From Azospirillaceae bacterium (GTDB lineage: Bacteria > Pseudomonadota > Alphaproteobacteria > Azospirillales > Azospirillaceae), in assembly GCA_035645145.1 (NCBI GenBank), contig DASQNC010000009.1, forward strand, positions 1 to 47,931: a stretch of DNA of 47,931 nt, written 5' to 3'. The position numbers and the translations under genes are program-made. Shown piece by piece: positions 8,405 through 17,107 of the stretch (positions within the stretch are counted from its first letter, which is position 1; every line of letters begins with the position of its first letter). Under the pieces are notes generated by a model. The model was not told the DNA's origin and ran no database searches. It worked only from the letters and a program-made list of their open reading frames with translations.

Positions 8405-9760
8405 ATGGGCACTCTCAGCCGACCATCCATTCGAGTACCCGGCAACAAGGCCCAAGCGTTGAATCCGCCCCGCCCTACGGCAACCACCACTAATCCCACG
8501 TCCCCCGCCGAAACGGCGAACCTGGGACCGGCGCGCATCCTCGCCATCGTGTTCCTGCCGTTCACCGCTGGTTACTTCCTGTCCTACACCTACCGCACCA
8601 TCAACGCCGTCATCGCCGACGACTTGTCCGCGGCGACCGGCGTGGGAGCCGAGGCGCTGGGCCTGCTGACCGCCGCCTATTTCATCACGTTCGCCGCGGC
8701 GCAGCTTCCCCTGGGTATCGTGCTGGATCGCTTCGGACCGCGACGGACGGAAGCGGCCCTCCTCCTCGTGGCGGCGGCGGGGGCGGCGGTGTTCTCGCAG
8801 GCGGACGGATTGCCCGGCTTGACGGCCGGCCGTGCGCTGATCGGCCTGGGCGTGGCGGCCTGCCTCATGGCCGCCCTCAAGGCCAATGTGCTGTGGTGGC
8901 CGAAGGACCGGCTACCGCTCGTCAACGGCGCCTTCATGGCGGCGGGCGGCAGCGGCGCCATCTTCGCCACGACCCCCGTCGCCGCCCTGCTGACGGTCAC
9001 CGACTGGCGCGGCCTGTTTCTCGGCCTGTCCGCCCTGACACTGGCCACCGCCGCGCTCATCTGGCTCGTCGTGCCCGAGCGGCGGGACGCCCCCCGGGCC
9101 CAGGGAACGTTGCGGACCCAGATCCGCGAGGTCGCCACCATCCTGTCCAGCCCGCTGTTCTGGCGCCTCGCCCCTGCCAGCACCTTGGTGCACGCCGCCT
9201 TCCTGGCCTATGCGGGCCTGTGGGCGGGGGCTTGGCTGCGCGACGTCGGCGGGTTCGGGCGGGCGGACGTGGCCTCCCACCTGTTCCTCATGGCCGTTGC
9301 CATGGTGACGGGCTTCCTGCTGCTGGGCGTCGTGGCGGAGCGGTTGTCCCGGTATGGCGTGGCGCCCGTTGCCGTCCTGATGACGACGCTGACCGGCGCG
9401 GTCCTGGTCCAGATCATCCTGCTGGCCGGGATCGCCCCGCAAGCCTCGATGCTGTGGTGGACCGCCTACGGCTTCCTCGCATCGGGGGGGTCCCTGATCT
9501 ACGCCATCCTGAGCCAAGCCACCCCGCCCGCCCTCGCGGGGCGGGTCAACACGGCGGCCAATATGCTGATGTTCGTCCTGGCCTTCCTGCTCCAATCCGG
9601 AATTGGCGCGGTCGTCAGCCGGTTCGACGCCCCGGCGGGCGGCGGCTTCAGTGCGGACGGGCACCGGGCCGCCCTCGGCATCCTGATCGTGGCGGAAGTC
9701 GTGGCCTTGCTCTGGTTCGCGTGGTCCCGGCGGGCCGGCCGCGCCGCCGGCCAACCGTAA
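8405..9760 (+). CDS. MFS transporter
   Basis: 451 aa, with about 12 membrane spans after a polar N-terminal tail of about 45 residues. The major-facilitator signature between spans 2 and 3 reads GIVLDRFGPRR, and the repeated helix-loop pattern LLTAAYFITFAAAQLPLG is typical. The set of conserved residues (TYRTINAVIADDL, VLWWPKDRLPLVNGAFMAAGG) resembles the nitrate/nitrite and cyanate-like MFS subgroup, but the substrate is not determinable. The start is uncertain: the ATG at 8405 or a TTG at 8387. The gene is convergent with the phosphatase gene, with 25 bp between stops. Confidence 0.88.
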   Translation: MGTLSRPSIRVPGNKAQALNPPRPTATTTNPTSPAETANLGPARILAIVFLPFTAGYFLSYTYRTINAVIADDLSAATGVGAEALGLLTAAYFITFAAAQLPLGIVLDRFGPRRTEAALLLVAAAGAAVFSQADGLPGLTAGRALIGLGVAACLMAALKANVLWWPKDRLPLVNGAFMAAGGSGAIFATTPVAALLTVTDWRGLFLGLSALTLATAALIWLVVPERRDAPRAQGTLRTQIREVATILSSPLFWRLAPASTLVHAAFLAYAGLWAGAWLRDVGGFGRADVASHLFLMAVAMVTGFLLLGVVAERLSRYGVAPVAVLMTTLTGAVLVQIILLAGIAPQASMLWWTAYGFLASGGSLIYAILSQATPPALAGRVNTAANMLMFVLAFLLQSGIGAVVSRFDAPAGGGFSADGHRAALGILIVAEVVALLWFAWSRRAGRAAGQP

Positions 9761-9785
9761 CCGCCCTCCGGTCCGGCACCGGCCG

Positions 9786-10667
9786 TCAGGGACGCCACCG
9801 CAACAGCACGGCCGAGGCATCGTCCGCGGGCTTGATCCGTGGAAACCGCCGGCAGTCGGCATCGGCGGCCTCAACGGCCCGCAATTCGGCGTACAACGCG
9901 TCCAGTCCCTTGTCCACGGCGGCCTGGACCAGGCCATCGGGATCGTAGAGGCCGTACGGGTCCACCAGACGGTAGAAACCGTCGGTCGCAAGCAGGACAT
10001 GCCCCCCGGCGCCGTCGGGATCGGCGTCCGCAAGCCGGATCCCGTCCAGGTTCAGATGGTCCGCCGCCGCGGGCTCGATGGAGAAGATCCAGTAACCGCC
10101 GGGCCTGTTCATGCGCCCCCGTGCGGAGCGCAGCCTGTCCATCAGGGCCTCGCGCCGGGCCTCGGGATCCGAAACGCCCTCGTCCTGCAATCTGCGGACC
10201 GCGGCGTTCAGCGCCACTTCGGCCTTGCTGACGCCCGCGGGGCCGAGCGGCCGCGCCGCCCCCCGGCCGGCCCGGACCAGCACCGAGCAATCCCCCAGAC
10301 CGGCATACGACAGGACACCGCCCTGCCACCGCACATAGGCGACGGCCGCCGAAGGCAGCCCGTAGGTCGGGACGTCGGGCTCGGCCACGGCCGCCCATTG
10401 CGCGGCGACGTCCGCGATGGCACCGGCCATCGTTCGGGGGAGATCCCCGCCCGGCGGCTGCATGGCCAGCGCACGGCCGAGCCGCCGGGCGTACCAGGCG
10501 GCATCGCTGCCATCGGCAGGAGCGGCCACATAGGTCCGCCCCGCCACGCCGGTGGCCCCATCCACCACCCAGGCGGCGCCGGTGCCGGCGTCCCCGCACC
10601 ACCCCACCGTGTCCTCGTTGCCGCCGGCCGCCGCCCCTTCGGTCAGGAGCGCCACAACCTCCATCAT
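9786..10667 (-). CDS. PP2C-like protein serine/threonine phosphatase
   Basis: 293 aa. Motifs of the PPM/PP2C fold are in order: NEDTVG (N17, D19), VVDGATGV (D36-G37, metal site), GLGDCSVLV, LLATDGFYRLVD, and a C-terminal ADDASAVLL, the DDxS/T metal-site motif. The protein has no kinase or receiver domain and no membrane span, so it is probably a cytoplasmic Mn2+/Mg2+-dependent phosphatase acting on Ser/Thr-phosphorylated proteins. The start is the first of two ATGs, with GGGGAG just upstream. It is divergent from the stress-type operon starting at 10773, sharing a 105-bp intergenic region. A link between the phosphatase and that operon's regulation is possible but unproven. Confidence 0.85.
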   Translation of the reverse strand: MMEVVALLTEGAAAGGNEDTVGWCGDAGTGAAWVVDGATGVAGRTYVAAPADGSDAAWYARRLGRALAMQPPGGDLPRTMAGAIADVAAQWAAVAEPDVPTYGLPSAAVAYVRWQGGVLSYAGLGDCSVLVRAGRGAARPLGPAGVSKAEVALNAAVRRLQDEGVSDPEARREALMDRLRSARGRMNRPGGYWIFSIEPAAADHLNLDGIRLADADPDGAGGHVLLATDGFYRLVDPYGLYDPDGLVQAAVDKGLDALYAELRAVEAADADCRRFPRIKPADDASAVLLRWRP

Positions 10668-10686
10668 GCATTACTCCCCGTCTGCG

Positions 10687-10711
10687 GGAACCCGGATGCG
10701 TTCAGCCTGTT
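10687..10711 (+). promoter_or_regulatory. EcfG-type (general stress response) promoter candidate
   Basis: GGAAC at 10687-10691, 16 nt, then TGTT at 10708-10711. This is close to the alphaproteobacterial EcfG consensus GGAAC-N16/17-CGTT, and it lies 62 bp upstream of the 10773 start. The one mismatch is in the first -10 base. The downstream genes are of a kind often under general stress control. Confidence 0.6.
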
Positions 10712-10772
10712 TGTCAACCGCCGTCGGCTGCGATCAAGCCGCGCGAGCACGGGAACGGCAAGGAGGGTTTTC

Positions 10773-12098
10773 ATGGCCACGCGCGACACGAGCAGCGAGA
10801 GCGCGAAGGGTGAACTGCGCGGAACCGCGGAGACTGCGGGCGAAACGGTGCGCAACACCGCCGACCAACTGATCGAACGGGGTCGGACGGAAGCGCGCAG
10901 CATCTTGGAGGAACAACAGCACAGGGCCGCCAGCGGCATCAGCTCCGTGGCCGAGGCTCTGCACGCCGTCGCGGACGAGTTCAAGGGCCGCAACATCGGC
11001 GTCGCGGCCCGCTACACCGATCAGGCCGCACAGCAGATCGACACCTTCGCCCGCCGCGTGCGCGAACGGAACCTCGACGACATCCTGTCCGACACGGAGG
11101 GCTTCGCCCGCCGCCAACCCGAAATGTTCGTCGGGGGCGCCTTCCTGCTCGGCATTCTGCTGGCCCGGGTGGCCAAGGCGTCCAGCGACCGCCGCCACCG
11201 CCGCGAGCGGCTGGAGCGCATGTCCAATTTCTCGGAGTCCGGCGACTACACCGACATTTCGGCGCGCACCGGTCCCGCCGGCTACGCGGGCGGCTATCCG
11301 GGCGGCCTGCCGGAGCGCGGCACGACGCGTTCGACCGGGGGCGGCCAAGGCCCGATGGGCCAAGGACCGGGAAGCCAGGGTTCGGGCAACCAGCGGACCA
11401 CCAGCTATGGGGCCGGTTCGAGCGGCGGCATCGACGACACATCCCGCGGCACGACGGGCGGCACCACAAGCGGGGGCTCGACCGGCCGGGGACCGGGCGC
11501 AAGCCAGGCCGGGGCCTACACCACCGGCGGCTCGGTGCCGAACCAAACCCATGGCGCCGGCACGACCCCGGGCCTGGGCGTCCAGGGGGCCACGACCGGC
11601 GGCTCCGGCACGACCGCTCCCACGGGCGGTTCGACCGGCGGCACCGGCAGCGAGCACGCAAGGCACATCGGCGGAGCGGCCGGCGGTGGATCCACCGGCG
11701 CCGAGCAGGCCAAGGGCGCCTCTTCGGAAGGGAACGAGCGGCTGGCCGGTTCCGGGACGATCACCGGCCTCGGCACGACCGGCGATGTGGGCAAATCCAC
11801 GGCCGGCATCGGCTCGTCCGGCGACACGGGCGGGTTGAAGGGCGGCACCACCGGCTCCGGCACGGGCACGGCCGGCCCCGCGGGCATGGCGACCAACACC
11901 GCCGCCGATACCGGCACCAACCAGCACCTGGGCCAGCCGGGGACGGCATCGGCCTCGCCGCTCGGCATCAGCGGCACGGGTGCGGTGACCGGCGCCAAGG
12001 GCGGCGCGGGTGCCGGCAAGCCCACCGCGTCGACGGACCAGGGCAAGAAGGAAACCACCGGCCCGGATAACGGCAAACCCACCGGTCGGAGGAACTGA
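10773..12098 (+). CDS. Gly/Thr/Ser-rich membrane protein, possible stress or nutrient-deprivation protein
   Basis: 441 aa with a strong AAGGAGG ribosome-binding site. The N-terminal ~115 residues are amphipathic and helical, with RNTADQLIERGRTEARSILE-like segments recalling phasin/YqjD-type stress proteins. One membrane span follows (about 118-133), then an Arg-rich cytoplasmic-side patch (RRHRRERLERM). The last ~270 residues are low complexity, almost entirely Gly, Thr, Ser, Ala and Pro, with short TGG/GSTG-type repeats and probably disordered. Proteins of this design upstream of a DUF1469 and a DUF3618 gene are commonly labelled nutrient-deprivation-induced in rhizobia; that is family knowledge, not proof. 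It is translationally coupled to the next gene (TGATG). Confidence 0.75.
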   Translation: MATRDTSSESAKGELRGTAETAGETVRNTADQLIERGRTEARSILEEQQHRAASGISSVAEALHAVADEFKGRNIGVAARYTDQAAQQIDTFARRVRERNLDDILSDTEGFARRQPEMFVGGAFLLGILLARVAKASSDRRHRRERLERMSNFSESGDYTDISARTGPAGYAGGYPGGLPERGTTRSTGGGQGPMGQGPGSQGSGNQRTTSYGAGSSGGIDDTSRGTTGGTTSGGSTGRGPGASQAGAYTTGGSVPNQTHGAGTTPGLGVQGATTGGSGTTAPTGGSTGGTGSEHARHIGGAAGGGSTGAEQAKGASSEGNERLAGSGTITGLGTTGDVGKSTAGIGSSGDTGGLKGGTTGSGTGTAGPAGMATNTAADTGTNQHLGQPGTASASPLGISGTGAVTGAKGGAGAGKPTASTDQGKKETTGPDNGKPTGRRN

Positions 12099-12643
12099 TG
12101 CACAACCATCCCAAGGTGTACGACACACCCGATGGGAGCCAGGACGAGGAGGCCCGTCGCGCCCAGATGCGGCGTGACGCGGCCGCCGCGTTCGGCGAGG
12201 GTCCGGGCGGTTCCCGGGCCGAGGGCGGCGCCTTCGGCGAGACCATCGACGAGGGCCCGAAGGAACGCCGATCCATCGGATCCCTGTTCGTTTCGCTGAT
12301 CAACGAGAGCACGACGCTGATCCGCCAGGAGATCGACCTGGCCCGCGCCGAGGTGTCCGAGAAGATCGGGCAGGCCGGCCGGGGATCGGCGATGCTGGCG
12401 GCCGGCGGGCTGGTCGCCCTGGTTGGGCTGATCTTCCTGCTGCTGGCGGCCGTTTACGCCCTGTCCAATGTGGTGGAGCCCTGGCTGGCGGCGTTGATCG
12501 TCGGCGCGGTCACGACGGCCATCGGCGTCGTCCTGCTGCTCATGGGCAAGTCCCGCCTGTCCGCCGATGCCCTCCAGCCCAAGCGCACGCTTGAGACGCT
12601 GGAGGAGGATCGGGAGTGGGCCCGCGCGCAGGTGCGGCGATGA
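12098..12643 (+). CDS. holin-like membrane protein (DUF1469 / phage_holin_3_6 family)
   Basis: 181 aa. A charged N-terminal half (about 1-60) precedes an amphipathic helix (SLFVSLINESTTLIRQEIDLARAEVSEKI). Two membrane spans follow at about 97-120 and 127-150, and the C-terminal tail is charged. The layout is that of the YqjE/DUF1469 family, usually found with YqjD/ElaB-like or DUF3618 proteins; the 'holin' name is historical, and no lysis module surrounds it here. Its start overlaps the upstream stop (TGATG) and its stop overlaps the next start (ATGA at 12640), so the three genes form one translationally coupled operon. Confidence 0.87.
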   Translation: MHNHPKVYDTPDGSQDEEARRAQMRRDAAAAFGEGPGGSRAEGGAFGETIDEGPKERRSIGSLFVSLINESTTLIRQEIDLARAEVSEKIGQAGRGSAMLAAGGLVALVGLIFLLLAAVYALSNVVEPWLAALIVGAVTTAIGVVLLLMGKSRLSADALQPKRTLETLEEDREWARAQVRR

Positions 12644-13719
12644 CCATGACGGACGACAGCCTGGACCGGCGTCAAACCGCCATCCGCCAAACCCGGGCCG
12701 AACTGTCCGAAACGCTGGACACCATCAGGCGGCGGCTCGACCCAGAGAACATCAAGAGGCAGGCCATGGACATGATGCGATCCCCAGACGGCTCGTCGGT
12801 CGGTTTCACCCAGACCATCCGCTCCAATCCCGTCCCGATCGCCATGATCGGCTTGGGCCTCGGCTGGCTGGTCATGCAGCGCACCGGCATGTTCGGCGGC
12901 TCTTCGGGCCACGGCGCCGGTGGTTCGGGGGGCGCCTTCTCCAAGGTCCGCGACTGGACCGACCGGCAGACCCGCGGCACGCGGGACAGCGTCCGCCAAG
13001 CCATGGCACGGGCCGGCGACACGCTGCACAGCGCCACGGACAAGGCGAGCGACACCCTCCAGCACATGCGGGACCGGGTCAGCGGCGGTCCGTCCGACAC
13101 CACCAACACGACCGGGGGCTACACCACCGGGACGGGCTATGCCGCCACCGGCCAGTCCGGGGGCCAGTCCGGGCCCGGCTACGGGGCGGGGTCGTACGGG
13201 GGCGCCACGTCCGCCGGCCACACGGCCCAGGAGAGCGGCACCTTCACCCAGGTCCGCAGCCAGTTCGGAAAGGCCAGCGGCAGCCTCTGGCATCTTGTGG
13301 ACGAATACCCCCTGGCCGCGGGCCTGATGGGTCTGGCACTGGGGGCCGCCATCGGAACCGCGATCCCGTCGACCCGGTACGAGGATGATCTGCTGGGCGA
13401 TGTCGGGGACGAGTTGCGCAATCGCGGCCTCGAATACGGCGCCGAGGCGGCCGACCGCACCCTGACGATCGCCCAGCGCGCGGCCGAGGCCGGAGTGGAA
13501 GCGGCACGTAGCGAAGCCGAAAAGCAGATTTCGGACGTGGCCCCGGGCAGCCAGGACACGGCCCAATCCAACCAGGGCCAGCCCGGCCAAATCCAGTCCG
13601 GTCAGAACCGGGCCGATCAGACGGGTGGCGGCTCGACGTCCACCACCGCACCTTCCACGTCGTCGGTGAGCATCGACACCAAGCCGAGCGGCAGCGCGTC
13701 CACGACCGGCAAGGTCTGA
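12640..13719 (+). CDS. DUF3618 membrane protein
   Basis: 359 aa. The N-terminal ~50 residues match the DUF3618 pattern (IRQTRAELSETLDTIRRRLDP). A first span lies at about 64-80 (NPVPIAMIGLGLGWLVM) and a second hydrophobic stretch around residues 225-245. The region between is Gly/Ser/Thr-rich with an amphipathic apolipoprotein-like helix (DSVRQAMARAGDTLHSATDKAS), and the C-terminus is low-complexity Gln/Ser/Gly. Such proteins probably coat or brace the inner membrane under stress (inference). The start is the ATG overlapping the upstream stop. A strong hairpin follows the stop, ending the operon. Confidence 0.82.
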   Translation: MTMTDDSLDRRQTAIRQTRAELSETLDTIRRRLDPENIKRQAMDMMRSPDGSSVGFTQTIRSNPVPIAMIGLGLGWLVMQRTGMFGGSSGHGAGGSGGAFSKVRDWTDRQTRGTRDSVRQAMARAGDTLHSATDKASDTLQHMRDRVSGGPSDTTNTTGGYTTGTGYAATGQSGGQSGPGYGAGSYGGATSAGHTAQESGTFTQVRSQFGKASGSLWHLVDEYPLAAGLMGLALGAAIGTAIPSTRYEDDLLGDVGDELRNRGLEYGAEAADRTLTIAQRAAEAGVEAARSEAEKQISDVAPGSQDTAQSNQGQPGQIQSGQNRADQTGGGSTSTTAPSTSSVSIDTKPSGSASTTGKV

Positions 13720-13755
13720 GACCAGGCTCCGCACCGGCCTTCCGTGCGGTGAACC

Positions 13756-13790
13756 GGAACGGCGCCCCTTCGTCGAAGGGGCGCCGTTTC
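13756..13790. terminator. bidirectional hairpin terminator
   Basis: A perfect 14-bp inverted repeat (13758-13771 with 13775-13788, arm AACGGCGCCCCTTC, loop GTC), extended by two further pairs including a G-U. It lies between the convergent stops of the DUF3618 gene and the ABC exporter gene. The T-rich run is short (TTTCCCTT), but stem length and position make it a convincing transcription end for both strands. Confidence 0.8.
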
Positions 13791-13792
13791 CC

Positions 13793-15565
13793 TTATTCGG
13801 CGGCGATGGCGGCGGCGGTGGCGGAAACGTCCAGCGTCTGCGCCTCGACCAGTTTGGCGAACAGACCGCCGCGGGCCACCAGCTCGTGGAAGCCGCCGAC
13901 CTCGGCGATGCGCCCATGGTCCAGCACCACGATGCGGTCGGCGCGCATCACCGTGCTCAGGCGGTGGGCGATCACGATGGTGGTGCGGCCACGGGACAGC
14001 TCGTCCAAGCTGGCCTGGATCGCCCGCTCGGTCCGCGCATCCAGCGCGCTGGTCGCTTCGTCCAGCACGACGACCGGCGCGTCCTTGAGCATCGCCCGGG
14101 CAATGGACAGGCGCTGCTTCTCGCCGCCCGACAGCTTCACGCCCCGTTCCCCCACCTGCGCGGCGAGACCGTCGGGCATGCGGGCGACAAATCCATCGGC
14201 CTGCGCCCGCCGCAACGCGCCACGCAGCCGCTCCTCGCCCGCGCCGGGTGCGCCGACCCGCAGGTTGTCGGCAATGCTGCGGTTCAGCAGGAAGGGGTCC
14301 TGGAAGACCATGGCGATCTGTGCCCGGAGATCGGCCAACGGCAGGGAGCGCAGGTCGATGCCGTCCAGCGTGATCCGGCCGGACTGCGGATCGGCGAACC
14401 GCAGCAGGAGGTTCGCCAGCGTGCTCTTGCCGGCGCCGGTGTGGCCGACCAGCGCCACGCATTCGCCCGGCTGGATGTCCAGGTCGATGCCATGGACCCC
14501 CGCCCCGCCGGGATAGGCGAAGGTGACCCCCTCCAGCCGGATATGGCCGCGTGCGCGCCAGCTGGGGACCGGGGCCTTGGCACCGGGCAGATCGGTCACC
14601 GTCGGCTGGCGTTCCACGATGTCCAGGAATTCCCCGATCTGCGCCGACCGCCACAGGGCCTCGGCGACCTGCATCTGGATGCCGGCGATGCGCGGCACGA
14701 GGGCCGAGGCCAGGGTCACCAGGGTCACAACTTCGCCGACGCTCGCCTCGCCCCGTCCCACCAGGGCCGTGCCGGCGACGAAAATGCCGGCGAAGCACAA
14801 GGTGAACGCGGCATCCGGCAGGGCCGAATAGGCTGCCCAGAGCCGAAGCAGCGGCAACTGGCGCGAGATCCGCTCCTCAAGAAGGCCGTCGAGGTCGCGC
14901 AACTCGCCCTCGACCCGGTCGTAGGCCTGGAGCAGCCGCAGATTGCCGAGCGCATCCCCGGTCCGGGCATAGATGCGGCCGCGGATCGCCTCGAGTTCCT
15001 TCTGCGCCCGCACCGCCCGCCGGACGACCAGGGTCGAGGCGGTGGAAAAGGCGGCCAGCAGGCCGATGAACAGCGCACCCAGGCGCACGTCCAGGAACAA
15101 CGCCAGCGGGACCGTGACCAGAACCGACGCCAGATTGGGCACCAGCATCCGGAACGTGTTGAGCCACAGCGAGAACAACGCCTCGGTTCCCGTCGCCATG
15201 ACCTTCGCCAGCCAGGCGCTGTGGACGTTGGCATGGAAGTCCTGCGACAGGCGCAGCGTCGCCGCCGCGAACCGGGCCATCGCCAGGTTCATGCCACGAT
15301 GGGTCAGCCGGTCCGACACCAGCCGGTTGGCATAGTCCACCCCAAGGAACACCAGCGCCACCCCCGCAAAGGCCGCCAGCAACGGCCACGCCGCCTGCCC
15401 GGCCCCGGCCGGTGCGGTCGACAGGGCGTCAACCGCGCGGCCGAACAGAATCGGCTGGGCGGTGGAGAGCAGGGCGGCCACCGCACCGAGAACGGCGCAG
15501 AGGACGAGGGGCGCCTTGCCGCCGCCGGCGAGCAGGCGGAAGGCGCCGAGAAGCGTGCGCAGCAT
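13793..15565 (-). CDS. NdvA/ChvA-like ABC exporter, fused permease and ATPase
   Basis: 590 aa, the usual length of the cyclic beta-1,2-glucan exporter family. The N-terminal half has six membrane spans (residues about 15-300). The ATPase half has Walker A GHTGAGKST (374-382), Q-loop FQDPFLLN, signature KLSGGEKQR (477-485), Walker B VVVLDEAT (498-505) and His534. The pattern LFSLWLNTFRM before the third pair of spans recalls NdvA. It should act as a homodimer in the inner membrane and export a glucan or lipid-linked molecule. The glucan role is inferred from family resemblance; lipid export (MsbA-like) is the alternative, and no glucan synthase (NdvB) is in the window. Confidence 0.82.
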   Translation of the reverse strand: MLRTLLGAFRLLAGGGKAPLVLCAVLGAVAALLSTAQPILFGRAVDALSTAPAGAGQAAWPLLAAFAGVALVFLGVDYANRLVSDRLTHRGMNLAMARFAAATLRLSQDFHANVHSAWLAKVMATGTEALFSLWLNTFRMLVPNLASVLVTVPLALFLDVRLGALFIGLLAAFSTASTLVVRRAVRAQKELEAIRGRIYARTGDALGNLRLLQAYDRVEGELRDLDGLLEERISRQLPLLRLWAAYSALPDAAFTLCFAGIFVAGTALVGRGEASVGEVVTLVTLASALVPRIAGIQMQVAEALWRSAQIGEFLDIVERQPTVTDLPGAKAPVPSWRARGHIRLEGVTFAYPGGAGVHGIDLDIQPGECVALVGHTGAGKSTLANLLLRFADPQSGRITLDGIDLRSLPLADLRAQIAMVFQDPFLLNRSIADNLRVGAPGAGEERLRGALRRAQADGFVARMPDGLAAQVGERGVKLSGGEKQRLSIARAMLKDAPVVVLDEATSALDARTERAIQASLDELSRGRTTIVIAHRLSTVMRADRIVVLDHGRIAEVGGFHELVARGGLFAKLVEAQTLDVSATAAAIAAE

Positions 15566-15780
15566 GGGTCCACCGGATCGTGAAATGGCGTTGCCCGCAG
15601 GGATAGGCCCGGCCCGCGCTGCATTTCGTTAAACACGCCCCGATCCACGCTTTTGTCACCAATTGCCCAAGCCGGGGGCACCCGGCGATGGCAGGTCGCG
15701 TCGTGGGTCTTTGCGGCCCGCGCCAAACGGGCCAAACTGGGCAATCGCAATAAGAAACGTCAGGGAAGGATCACCCACAG

Positions 15781-16989
15781 ATGACACCCTCCAAGCTGCT
15801 CGCGTCCGCCTTCGCCCTTGCGATGGCGGCCGGCCCCGCTTTCGGGCAGGTCTCGGACAATGTGGTCAAGATCGGAATCCTGAACGACCAGTCCGGCGTC
15901 TACGCCGAGTTCGGCGGGCGCTCGTCGTTCGAGGCCGCGCGGATGGCGGTCGAGGATTTCGGCGGCAAGGTGCTGGGGATGCCGGTCGAGGTCATCACCG
16001 CCGACCACCAGAACAAGCCGGACGTCGCCTCGAACCTTGCCCGCCAATGGTACGACGTGGACAAGGTCGACACCATCATGGAGCTGACCACCTCGTCCGT
16101 GGCGCTCGCCGTGCAGTCGCTCAGCAAGGAGCGCCGGAAGATCACCATGGTCACCGGGGCGGCGACGACGGATTTGACGGGCAAGCAGTGCTCGCCCTAC
16201 GGGTTCCATTGGGCCTACGACACGCGCGCGTTGGCGGTGGGCACCGGCGGCGCGCTGGTCAGCCAGGGCGGCAACAGCTGGTTCTTCCTGACCGCCGACT
16301 ACGCCTTCGGCTATTCGCTGGAGGAGGAGACCTCGCGCTACGTGAAGTCGAAGGGGGGCCGCGTGGCCGGCGCCGTCCGCCATCCGCTGGCGACGGCCGA
16401 CTACTCCTCGTTCCTGCTCCAGGCGCAGGCATCCGGCGCCAAGGTGGTCGGGCTGGCGAACGCCGGTGCGGACACCGCCAACTCCATCAAGCAGGCGGCC
16501 GAATTCGGCATCGTGCAGGGTGGGCAGCGGCTGGCGGCGCTGCTGTTCACACTGGCGGAGGTGCACGGCCTGGGCCTGGAAGCGGCACAAGGCCTGACCC
16601 TGACCGAAGGCTTCTACTGGGATCTCGACGATAAGAACCGGGAGTTCGGCCGCCGGTTCATGCAGCGCACCAACCGCATGCCGAACATGGTCCACGCCGG
16701 CACCTACTCGGCCGTCCTGCATTATCTGCGCGCGGTGCAGAAGGCGGGCACGGACGAGGCGCAGGCGGTGGCCACGGCCATCCGCGAAATGCCCGTCGAC
16801 GACTTCTTCGCCCGCAACGGCAAGGTGCTGCCGAACGGGCGCATGGTCCACGACATGTACCTGTTCGAGGTGAAGAAGCCGTCCGAAAGCAAGGGACCGT
16901 GGGACTATTACAAGGTGCTCGCGACCATCCCCGGCGACCAGGCCTTCGCCACCGTCGAGGAAAGCGGCTGCCAGGTGGCGGCACGCTGA
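15781..16989 (+). CDS. periplasmic substrate-binding protein of an ABC transporter (branched-chain amino-acid type)
   Basis: 402 aa with a Sec signal peptide (cleavage after AFG, about residue 22). The mature protein is a Peripla_BP_6 (LivJ-type) fold: VVKIGILNDQSGVYAEFGGRS at the N-terminus of lobe 1, then ANLARQWYDVDKVDTI, with Tyr and Trp residues in the cleft (GFHWAYDTRAL). No permease or ATPase gene lies beside it, so it either works with a transporter elsewhere or is an orphan binding protein. Similar proteins in alphaproteobacteria bind amino acids, amides or aromatic acids; the ligand cannot be read here. The Shine-Dalgarno is AAGGA about 12 nt upstream. Confidence 0.87.
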   Translation: MTPSKLLASAFALAMAAGPAFGQVSDNVVKIGILNDQSGVYAEFGGRSSFEAARMAVEDFGGKVLGMPVEVITADHQNKPDVASNLARQWYDVDKVDTIMELTTSSVALAVQSLSKERRKITMVTGAATTDLTGKQCSPYGFHWAYDTRALAVGTGGALVSQGGNSWFFLTADYAFGYSLEEETSRYVKSKGGRVAGAVRHPLATADYSSFLLQAQASGAKVVGLANAGADTANSIKQAAEFGIVQGGQRLAALLFTLAEVHGLGLEAAQGLTLTEGFYWDLDDKNREFGRRFMQRTNRMPNMVHAGTYSAVLHYLRAVQKAGTDEAQAVATAIREMPVDDFFARNGKVLPNGRMVHDMYLFEVKKPSESKGPWDYYKVLATIPGDQAFATVEESGCQVAAR

Positions 16990-17005
16990 CCGGCACCGCA
17001 CGGAC

Positions 17006-17034
17006 GGGGACCGCGCCGATTCGGCGCGGTCCCC
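17006..17034 (+). terminator. hairpin terminator after the binding-protein gene
   Basis: A perfect 13-bp inverted repeat (17006-17018 with 17022-17034, arm GGGGACCGCGCCG, 3-nt loop) 17 bp after the stop at 16989. There is no long T run. It separates the transporter gene from the DenD-like gene, arguing that they are not one operon. Confidence 0.7.
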
Positions 17035-17107
17035 GCATGGATCTGGACTCCGGTCGACCCGGGCGGTTCCCTTGGAACATCTCGTCCATCGCGGGAGTGC
17101 CCAAACG

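Noticed and set aside
9999-10772. Upstream in-frame extension of the 10773 gene through the antisense of the phosphatase.
   Set aside because: The strong AAGGAGG site is at 10773, and the upstream part is the antisense of a well supported PP2C gene.
12098-12643. Holin-like protein as evidence for a prophage.
   Set aside because: The DUF1469 family is widespread in stress-type operons, and no other phage gene is near.
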